This document shows positions 12,001 to 24,000 of a DNA stretch of 64,000 bases, one piece after another. Location of the stretch: the NCBI GenBank assembly GCA_012934845.2, contig WNNJ02001463.1, positions 62,001-126,000 of the forward strand, given 5' to 3'. Each line of letters begins with the position of its first letter. The stretch's first letter is position 1. The notes below the pieces were generated by a model, which did not search any database, was not told the DNA's origin, and worked only from the letters and a program-made list of their open reading frames with translations. The DNA is from Pomphorhynchus laevis (taxonomy: Eukaryota; Acanthocephala; Palaeacanthocephala; Echinorhynchida; Pomphorhynchidae). The position numbers and the translations under genes are program-made.

Positions 12001-15000
12001 TTAAAAGCCTTGATTATAAACAGCATAAGATGAAAAAGGTTGAACATCATAACTAGTCAACGAATCTAGTAGCCATGAATTGAGTAAACATCGTATGTTC
12101 CTATCTCGATATAAGGCTAAATTAAAATACAAGATAATATGGAACGATATAATTTATAGCGTACAATCACATTCTCTTGTAGGTAGGTCGTTTTCGTTTG
12201 CCATCAAAACCATTTGAACTTTAGCACTGCTTGTAGAATCACTGAATTCATCCGTGCTATTAAGAACTGTAATTCCGGTTAAAGAAGCGAGCTCGCAGTA
12301 ACATTCTGTCAACACAATTTATATTCTAATGATAATTTCTATATATATGATCAGCAACCTCTCGGAATCGATGTTTCACTAGATTGACCGATAAAAATAG
12401 CTTCGTGATTTTTAAACAGCAACGCACGGCTAGTTCTTGCACGAAACGGAGCACTGGATTTGTCCATTCTGTTTAATTCAGTTGTCATTTCGTAGTTAAC
12501 CTGCATTAACGAACTTTAATTAAATACTTAATCAGTTACCTAAACGTGATATAAACCGAGAAAATATAATGATTAGTTAATTAAGCGATTGTATTTAATA
12601 TACAATTTCATATACAATATTTCATTGTATTTTATAAAATTAAATGAAAATGTAATTTCAATTTACTCAAATGCAGAGAAATGCAGAAATTTTTATTAAA
12701 TTTTGATCACATATTTAGAAAACAAATGACGAAATTTACAGCATATCAATTCAAAAATAGTTTTTACTCCAATGAAAAAGTTGATCGACACTATTTTTGG
12801 TCAAGGACAAAAATAAAACAAAATGAGAGCACAAATCTAACAAAAACATTAAAAAATTCAAATCAAGATTTTTAAGGTTTAGTAAACTATATTTACAAAA
12901 TTATAAGTATCAAATTAAAATTTGAGATCACAACTGCTGCGATATGCAACACAACCGTGTTGCATATCGCAACACGAGAAATAGACACTTACATTGTGTT
13001 AAAGTAGCTCAAACAAATCAATTTTGCAGTTTCGAAATTCATGCGAATCGAAGTTTTTATGCATAAACGAAAAAAATAAACATCACATTGTGGTCGTTAT
13101 GTTTCTTAATGATTTGATAAATCATTAAAATATATTGTTCGCGAAAACAAGATATAGATAGTTTTATTAAAAAACACAACATTTTGATACTGTCATAATT
13201 ATAAAGCATATTAACGAAATCCTTACAAATAGAATAATAGTATTTTCAATAGTTATTTGTTTTTAATAGTTTTTATTTCCTTACACAACGGAAAAATTAG
13301 TTCTTTTTAAAAAAAATTCAAAATAGAGATTTTAAATTGATTTTTGCAATAATAGAAAAATAAAAGGATTAAATAAACTTAGTAGTTATTTGTGAAATTA
13401 TGAAATACTGCCGAAATATACTATCAAATGATATATCAAATTTGAAATTCTCTATACGAATGTTTAGTCTTAGTCATGCCAGTAAAGAAGTGACTAAGAC
13501 ATGCGGTTCCAATACAAATTTCTATTAGCCAAAATTTCAACTAAACAATTAAATTTATCGATCAAAGCACAAAACGGTTAAAAAACGAGATTTTCTAAAT
13601 GATCCAATTTATTTGTCGATTTAGACTTTACAGCACAACTACTTAAATGTTAGTCGAAAATTCTCAAGAACCAATTTAACTTTACTGACTCACCTCTGGC
13701 AAAATTTTGTCAGCTTTTATACAATCTACAATCCATTCGTAATCGAGTAGATACTGTTTTCGTGCAATTGCCTGAATCGACTTTAGAGTACGACTGTAAG
13801 CACGATGTATGGCTATGAATCAAAACAGCATAATTAGCGTATAGTGAATTCTTTCTGCTTTAATTAAGAGTAAATCGAAACAGCATATCACTTACATGTT
13901 TTAGTAATGACGTGCGTGCTGTTAGCATCAACTACAGACTGTGATCGCAAATTATATTTGCTTACAAACACAGACAGTTTATCCTGAAATCAAAATTAAT
14001 TTGTAATTAATATAAAACAAATGATAATGTGACATATATGGTAACATTTTATGGTAAATAAGTAAAAGAACAACCGGCTCTGCAAAATTAATTTAATCAT
14101 AAATTTTTTATAATAATTTTTTATAAGTTAAATACATTTAATACTAAATACTAGTATCCATACTTATATTATTTTTATACATTAAATATATTAAATACAA
14201 TTATCTCCGTAAAATTAATTATAATAAATATATCGTTATTAATATATTATTTACTAATAATATATTATTATATAATATATTATTAAATAATATATTAATA
14301 ATATTTTATTATTAAATAATAACACAAGCGCAACTCGTATGTATTTTCTTCGTAAATTAAAACGATTAGGAGCTTGCCAGGATCAATTAGTTCTATTTTA
14401 CAATTCATGCATACTCTCGATTCTTACATACGGTTATCCAACTTTTTGCACATTGTTCCAAAGGGAGCGTAGTATGCTTATGAGAATTCACAGTAAAGCT
14501 CAATCAATATGTGGATGCGAGTTGCCTACATTTGATGCATTTCTAGTCAATATTTTCAAGAAAAAGGCAAACTCGAACATTCTTCAAACGCTTACTGAAC
14601 AGTCTTTTTATGTCACATTAATAATCATTTATACTCAGCTGCTTTACGATCAAATCGCAATTGGGCAAAAGCTTGTTGTAGGACAGAACATCTAAAAAAT
14701 AGCTTTCTCTACCGGGCTATTGATTACATAAATTCGTGTGGAAAATAAACTTCGCGTCTTCAAAGTAGTTCGCGTTTCAAATATCAAACTACTATTTATT
14801 TTGGCTATTTATTTTCTCTATATTGTTATCAATTTGTACAATGAAAGTGTTACGAATAGCGAAGATATCCGCTATTTGGGTTTTTGATAAATAAATGGTC
14901 TTGAATTTAATTGAATATATTATTTGCTAAATAATATATTGTAAGATAATAATTTATAAAGATTTTTGTAAAAGTGATAATTTAATAAAATAGTATCATA

Positions 15001-18000
15001 ACTTATATTATTTTAATATACTAAATATATATCAAGCAAAATAACATTTTTTGCAGAAATAAGTCAGCAAATAAATGAAAAATTTGCAAAATTATGAATT
15101 TTAGACAATATTCGAAATACATTTAGTAAATTTCACTGTAATTGTTATTACATGATAAATGATTTTAGATTATAAATAATGAAAAGCTATTACATAATTA
15201 ATTATTACAATTGGTTATGATACATGCACTAAATATGCTTTTAGATAAATAATATGTCCAATTAAGATACAAAATTCAAGGTGCAACTAAGTTGGGAGAT
15301 TCAATCCAATTCGATTTGCTTTCTTAAATCGATTACTTATCGTTGGATTAATTTGAAGTTTAAAATAAACAGTCTATTACATTCTATCAAATGTTATAAT
15401 CAACAGTCGTAGAGCATTTCGTGTATTATTTGTACAAATACCTAAACCATGAAAGGTAGCAAAACCTGAAATAGATTTCTGATGCGTTTGCATTAAGCAA
15501 TGTCGGTCGACATTCATCTGCTTTTAGAATCAGCAAGTTCCATAACTTACTGTAATTGAAAGGTGATGTTATCTTCTGCTTACCTTCTGTTTATCGTCCT
15601 GATAAATTGTATCGCGTTTCACTGATGTGTGATATTAAATTATAATTTTTATTTAAGTTTTTTATCCAATGAGTTTATAAATTTTAAAAATTATGAAATT
15701 CGAATTTGCTATTTGTTACTGCTCGTAAACCTAAAACTAAGAATGTAAAAAACGTATTTTTATTTTCAATAAAAATATTTTTATTTTAAATCTTACAGGA
15801 AAATTATTTTTCAACTTTTTAACTTTGTCAAATACACATTACTTCGATAACTGTTCATTGCTTTTTTTATTAAAAGTTATAAAAATAAACTTTTATAATT
15901 TAAATTTGATAATTGATACTTTTATAATTGAAAATATGAAAATTTAAAATAGTATTATCCAAGGGATTAACGAAATGTAGATAATTTATAAAATCGTAAA
16001 TATTTAAAAATAAATTAAAATTTAAAATAAAAAATTTAACATATTATTATCAGATTGATTAACGAATAAGTTGAAATTTTACAGCGCCTTCTGATGATCT
16101 ATATTCCTTATTCGAAAATTGTATATTATTTAATAGTCAGTTCATAAAAAATGACGTTTATTTTAAATTTTAATTGTAAATTTTATCGTTTAATAAATAA
16201 AAATTGTATAAAATCTTATATAATTATTTATTATTTATAGTTATTGATCCTTATTTATAATTTTTTTAAGGTATAAAATACGTAGACTCAGTTTATAACT
16301 TTTTTATTAAAAGTTATAAAAATAAATTTTTATTATTTTAGTGATTTATTTCAATAATCTGAATTATAATTTTTTATTTAAGTTTGATATTTCTTTTTTA
16401 TATTATTTATAGTAGTAGTGAACCTCCTCAGCTAAACCAATAAAAATTACCTACTTTTATTTTTTAGTGAAATGTCGGTAGACGTTGATCTGCTTTCAGG
16501 AGCAGATTTTCCTACTCAATTAATCTACGTTATAAATTCAAAGAAACTGTGTATCGCCACAAATTCAAATTTCGGTTTCATAAACAGTTGAGAATATAAT
16601 TTACAAAAATTTAATGATAACTTTAAATAAAAAGTGTACATATTTTTGTTGCTGATAGAAACTTGTTTATTTTTAAATTCTGAGATCCGGTTTTCAGCTT
16701 ATGGCACTTTGATAATAACAAAGTAGAAAATATACATTATCCTTTAATGTTGAAATTCGCTTTTAAAACGTAACGTTAATATCGGCACATTATTTTTCAG
16801 ATAAAAGTTATTTGCAAAAGTATTTAAAGAATATACCAATTCACTTGATGTCAAATTAGTGGCGACAACTACAATTGAAGTAGACTGCTGTTTAGGCAAT
16901 GATCCGAGTCTAAGAGGTGAAAACATGTCATCAATTGCCCCTGTCCCGAACAAATCGATCGATGATTCGTTGCCTAGAGACTGTTGACTTGTCAATGTTG
17001 ATACGTTCGAAGATTTACGAGACAGTTTAGTTGGGGTAAGTGTTTCGTTGTCACTTTCTGCCCGTGAATCACGCATACTGTTCTAAAATATGCTAAACTG
17101 ACATTAACGAGATATTGATTTTCAATTTAAGTGCAAGACACCAGTTCAAAACAGTTTATAAAGTACTTTTGAGAAAAACATTTAATAATGCTGTACATAA
17201 ACCGTAACTTACCGTAACAGGTGAATCAAAAATCAAATGTTGCAGTTCAACAGCAGTTAAGTCACAAGTTTGTCGTTTAGTAGCACAAGTAAACGAATTT
17301 ATTGGTGTAGATGTCCCAACAGGTTCGATAACTTCAAACGATGTCTGAACATCGATATCGCGCTTACTTTTCATACTATTTGCAAGATACGACGTGAATA
17401 TTGGCGAAGTCGCACGATCATTAAAACATTTTTCTGTTTGTTCAGAAAAAATTTGCGATTCGTCGCGATCTTCATAGATCGATGAACACCCTGATTTGAG
17501 TTGATCAGTGACCGAATTAGTAGTAGTCTTAAATCCAATGAATGACTTGTCGCTATTCAACTCAGAGAGACCACCAAATTTAACGAAGTTGTATCGCTTG
17601 CAAATGAGTTGTTCATTCTTTAGAATATATTTACATATGCATCCGTCATTCGCGGATGGTTTAGTTGCGACATTTTCGTCATTTATATCATTATGTAATG
17701 CAGTGTCGGCAGTTGTTGAGCATTTTGGTTCTGGTTTCACTATAAGTGAAACAGACGAGCTGATTTCAGTAAAACAATGTTTATTAGTAGATGTTAAAGA
17801 TATTTGTTCTAATGGCTTATTCACTGAACTGCAATCCCTTTGCAACATTTCTAGAGCATCTGAACTTCGGTTGTTGTAATCAGAATGTCGCAATGGAGAC
17901 ATGTTTCTTTGTAAATGTGGACTTGAATTCAGAGAATGCGATTTGTGAAGTGTTGTCGTGTCCAATACCAATGTATGATTACTATTTCTGCGACTCACTA

Positions 18001-21000
18001 AATAAATAATAATCTGATAAGTTATTTATTAATGCCCACTGCAGCCTCTCGGCTTCAGACTGATAGCAAAAGTTACAGGAATTACATAAATTGAAAGCAA
18101 AATATTTAAAATATTAATCACTACTGGGAGTGAGATTTTACTTGTAGGATCGTTGACTTTGACTTGAAGGCGTTTTTGTAGCATCAGGCTGCGTGTAAAT
18201 GTTGATTGATTATTGTTGAATCTAGATGTATTGAATCGATTTTACGAAAAGTAATTGTTGAAAGAATGTGACAAAAGAATATATGAGAGATAGGTGGACA
18301 TTGTAGATTACAAAATTTGCAGCGACAACATATTGAACGTTAATGACACATAATGTGGATAGTGCAGAGCTTGTCGTAATAAGCCTGAAGGTAGGCGCGA
18401 ACGATAATAGATCTTTTGGTGGCTTGAGGTTGTTGCCAAAAAGGTTGTAGTAGAGTGGCTGCTGTGGTTATTTCGGGATCGACGGCATTGATCTTTTCTG
18501 TGAACTCCTGGAAGTGTTGTTGGAAGGCCGGTGATTTTGATAAACAAATAAGTTGTTGGTAGTCTATTGATAGATGTCGGATCGACGTTAGAACAGAAAG
18601 TTGAGTAGAGTCAATTTTTGGTGACAAGCTGAGTCCTCTTTGACGAAGCGCCATTTACAGGAGTAAAGTTGTTTGAAATTGTAAATCGAAAAGTTAAACC
18701 AGATGACGGGAAGCACATAAGTAATAATGGATTCTGGCATCGCTATAAAGAAATGGAGTGAACTTTGTAAGGATAAACTAGGCAGTTTCCTAAAAGCGAA
18801 ATTTGATGAAAGGATCTTACAAGCTTTTTGTGCCAGGTGCAAACGAAATGACCAAGTAGAGGTTAGATGAACGCTAAGATATTTATGGGAGTTTACGAAT
18901 TCTATGGGCTGATTGCTTAATGATAACTTGTCAGTTCGGGAGGTCGTTTTGAAAAGAGTATACATAAGGTTGGTCAAGTAGGGTCTGTAAAATTGTAGTA
19001 GATTCGCATATTATTAGAAGATTATCGGCAAAAAGAATGATTTTGCACTTGGTAGACGTCTTTTTTAAAAATGAGGACAGGTCTCCGATAAAAAATGAAA
19101 AGAGGAAAGAGCTAAGTGGGTCGCATTGTAATACTCCTTTGTGTTGAATAATGGGTTCAGATATAGATACGCTGTCGAATATGCGCATTTCAGTGAGTGT
19201 CAGAAGCCGACGTATTGTATCGAGGAATGTTCCATTTATGTTGTACTGGACGTTGAGTTTTTTAAGAAGCAAATGGCGATTGACGTTGTCAAAGGTTTTG
19301 GTAAAGTCTACGAATACAGCGTAGGCGTGGCGATGGGTTGAAATCTTGGTGAATATTGTTTCACGGGCTTCGGATAGTGCTGACAAAGTCGAGCGACAAC
19401 GGCGAAATCCATGTTGTTCAGGTGGAAGTAGCTTGTCTGAAAATTTGTAAAGACGATCGTGTGATCATGGATGCAAAGAATTAATAACCATGGTCGAGGA
19501 TAACGATACCGCGATAAGCATTTGGATCCGATGAATCACCTACGTTTTTATAAAGTAACTTCATGATTGATTGATTCTACGACGGTGGGAAAGCGCATCC
19601 GAATATTGTTTTGAAGATTCTCACACATCAATTGAAATGCTGGAAATCACTGAGCCATTTCGAGACGAGCTCAATTTCCATGGAAACTTTTCGGCGTCTT
19701 CGAGTTCAGTCATCTCAACTAGCTTATTGTCTTGTAGATTTATCTGTTTTACTAGATTACAAAAAACTCGTTTCCAACTTATGTAAACTTAATGTGCGGT
19801 GGGATCATGTTTGGCGCAGGAATATATATAAATAATAAATAATAAAAGGATTAAACTATGTCACAGATATACCTTTGCTCGGCTCAATATTTTCCTGATC
19901 TGTATCGTTGTCAGCTACACATTTAGATTTTTGTAAGCCATGTTCTGGTAATTTTCGTTTCATGCCTATATTTTTGATAAAAATATAAATAAAATCTAAT
20001 AAAATAATTCCAATTAAACCTTGCTGATCCGATATTGAAACATTCACTATTGTCTAGATTTGCAAATATAATAAGAGATTATTTAAATATTTAAAATGGT
20101 CACAAACTTCTGTGTCGTTGCTGAAATTTTTACTGATCAATGATGATTTTGTCAAATCTAAATAAAATGCATTCTTTAAATATCTTCGTTAGCTTTAAAA
20201 TTTTTTAATAGATATCACTTAAATGAATAAAAATTACAATAACATTTTAAAATATCATTTAATGTTCGCCTTTCTACATGTCAAATATTGAGCCGTTTTG
20301 AGTATACAGAATCATCCAAAGTTTCATCAATTTTAGTGAAATCGATTAAATAAGAATAAAATAAAGAATTTTTAAAGAAGCTTTAAATTTGAGAAACTTT
20401 AAATTAATTTAAATAAATTTAATATTACAAATTATTGGGTTTATATATAAACTTATATACAGTGTTATTTAAACGTTGATTTTGATTCAGAATGTCTAAA
20501 ACGACACAGCAGCTTATGATAGTCATTCTTTATGTAAACCTCTCGATGAAAAAGACAGAGACAAACAAAATAAAGAATGATTATTAAACATTGTTAAAAT
20601 GTATGTTTATATTTAAAATATTTAAAATGCTCACAAACTTCTGTGTCGTTGCTGAAATTTTTACTAATAAAAGATGATACTGACATATGCATATCAATAA
20701 ATAAATAAAAATTATAATTAAAAATGTAAACAAATAGTTTGTTACTCAAATTGTAAACTGACTGACTACTAATTTGTAAAGCGAAATGGATCTCAGTAAG
20801 CAATATTATTAATATTAATCAATCATAGTAATAATAAAATAATATTATTTATGTAATTTTAAGTTTAAACTAAAATAAAGTTTAAAGCAAAATGAATTAA
20901 AATACATTATTAAAGAATAACAATAAAAAATGCATGAAATGTTAACACGGCAAAATTACACAAAATGCTTTTACGCAAATTATTGATAATTTAAATAATT

Positions 21001-24000
21001 AAGTAAATTAATTTAATAGACAAATTAATATGTGCTCTATCTTCTAAAATTTTATTAAACTACGCGGTTAAATTTGATAATTACAAAAATAATTTTAAAA
21101 AAATTAAATATAAACCAGATTTTTACAAAAACGATTGATAAATTGCTTTTTTATTTTTAATTGTAATCGTTATCTTATCTTATAAGATATTTTTCAAATT
21201 TATACAAAATACCTATTTTAATATATTTTATTGTAAAATTAGTAACAATTTATATAAAAAATAATTTATAATTTAATTTTATAATTAATAAATTTGAAAA
21301 TTTTTAATTATTTAATCATAAATATTTACATGATTATTCAAGATAAAAATTTAAAATTTAAAGGGTCACTTTTAATATTAATATTTATGCATTTATTTAT
21401 AATTTATTAATTTATGGTGATTAGTATTTTACAGTAAACGAATTTTAAGGTGATATAACTTTATTAGTTAATAGAAAAACCCCATATATATGAACATTTA
21501 ATAAACTAAATAGAAAGATAATTATATTATTAAAAAAATAATTTTTCATCTAATAAAAATATGGTTCAAATAAGCAGTTATTTAATAAGAAAGATAAGAT
21601 TTAATGAGATAATTTAGTAAGATTCGGTATTTGTCTAAATTCATTGTAGTAACTGAAATTTAAAATCTTTAAATTCTAAAACTTTTCTACTCTTCGATGC
21701 AGTCGTTAGCTTGATAACTACTCGCTAGATTTCTACAGAACAAATCTTATATTATAAATTTTAATAAATTGAATGATATTTTAATAAATAATTTGATATA
21801 AAAATTTCTATATTATACAACATTCCAGAGATATCAAAAGGTTCATAGAAACTTTCTGCTAATTTATACACTAGCATATATTATGTAGCTCAAAATATTT
21901 GCGGAAGGTAGTAGCAAATTCCTCTTCATGCTTCCTCTCAAAATTTCTTTCAATTGACGGCATATATCACAATATTTTTGATATATTTGAAATCATAAAT
22001 GATATCAATTCACGTCGGGGATGGTGATCTGAAATAAAACAGAAAACAAACACAGCCTGATGCTGTGCCGTTTCGTCATTGTTTTAGACTCATCAGTACG
22101 GGATACCTGTATCCGGTACTGATGAGTCTAACCAATGACGAAACTGCACAGCATCAGGCTGTGTTTGTTTTCTGTTTTCTTTCAGCTCACCATCCCCGAC
22201 GTCATAAAAATTCGCTGAAAATGAAAATTATTGATATCAATTAAAATAGTACTGTGTTAAATGCAGTGTTTCATTCAATCTAATTGTGAATAAAGCAGAC
22301 GAGTCGAATTATCGTGAGACAACATTAAAAGAAACGAAATGTGGGTATTGGATTAGCAGCTCATGATATCAACAAATACTGGAATGTGGAGTACTGTTGT
22401 TGATTTATAAATATGATAAAAGTAGCGTGCAGAATAAATGTATCAAAATTTTAACAATGACTGCATAGATATATCAACCCTAAATTTTATATTATTAACT
22501 TATTAAGAAAGCTTTCTTTATTTTATAAAAATCAATAAGTACAAGACATGCAATTTCAAGTTATGATTAAATAAGGGTTCTGAATTCTACAATTCTGCAT
22601 GGACGATGTCGTGTCAGATTTGTACCGCCCACGCATCTTAAAGCCATCCTGTAAATATTTATCAAGCATCTTAGCAATGACTGCACAGATATATGATAAA
22701 ACGTAGTTCAACTTTTATGAATTTCGTATATCAGAGTCGTGCATGCACTCCCGCAAGCAGGCAGCGTTACCCCGTTGGATTGCCGAGCTGATTCACTGTA
22801 TTAGAAAGGAAAATACACGATTTACTGTATATAGTCAAGAGAATCCGGGCCCACCGCTCCTAGTGCCTCTCATTAGTGATAGTCAACTTAACATTTTATA
22901 TTATTAACATAAAGAAAACAATAAGTCATTAAAACAATAAGACATTCAATTTCAAATTATGCTAGAATTAATTTCCGAATTCTACGATTCTGCAAAGACG
23001 ATGTTTTGCCAGTTTTGTACAGCGTATGCATCTTGAAGCCATCCTGTAAATATTTGTCTCTAAACGCAGTTTTGTTATTGTTTCGAGTACGAGGCCCTCT
23101 TCTTTAAAAAAGAAATGGAGCAATACATTTTAAACAATGAGTCATCTCCTACTGTTCCAATTGATAATATTACAAATTCATCAATCATTACATTAATAAA
23201 TAAATATTAATTGATTTACAATCAGTTAATTATTTATAACTAATAAATACATTATTAATTTAAAATACACCTTTTTTACATAATATTAACTTAATATTTA
23301 AAATATTAATATTATTAATTATTTAAAACCGAATTAAATTAAAAAATTATTAATTTTTATAAAATTTAAATTAATTAAAAGTTAATTAATTCAAAATGAA
23401 AATTCAAAATTTTAACGAATAATTAACGTACCTGAGGTTGACTGAAGTGAATGCTGAATTAGAACATCAAAGGCATCTAGTAGAATAGGTACAATTCGGC
23501 ATTCAATATGATTATTTCTAAAACATTTTAATAAAATTTGTCGATCAAAGAATATATACTTAAGCTGCCTTGAACACGAAGAGCACTGTTCAATTTGCTT
23601 AATGCATGAACTAAACAGAAAATACATTATTGCCATAAATTGTGTAAATTCTGAAATTTTAACAGATTAATACATCGCTTACGGTACGACAAATTATCAA
23701 TAATATGAATTATAGATAAAATAAATATAAGATCATTTTATTTAAGTGATAATAGTGTTAAAATACAAAACTTTTATAAATAGTATAAATAATATTATAT
23801 AATATAATTTATATTTATTATATTTATTTTAGAATAAACAACTTTTATTAACTTTTATAACTTTATAAATAGTATTTATAAAATACTATTTTACAGTTTT
23901 CTATTAACACATAAATTAAATAAATACAAAATAATAAATTAATTAAATAACACACTATTTCATTTTGTAGTATTTCATGCGATTTATTTCAGTATTTTAT

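Noticed and set aside
16744-17082. Reading the BRCA1-like exon through to the stop at 16,744 as the protein end
   Set aside because: The donor TTG-gtatat at 16,837 joins in phase to 13,983 and rebuilds an unbroken BRCT1 domain.
22975-23110. Extra exon of the BRCA1-like gene (frame with EGLVLETITKLRLETN)
   Set aside because: Exon 4 joins in phase straight to exon 5 (19,965), this segment ends in a stop, and it is duplicated nearby.
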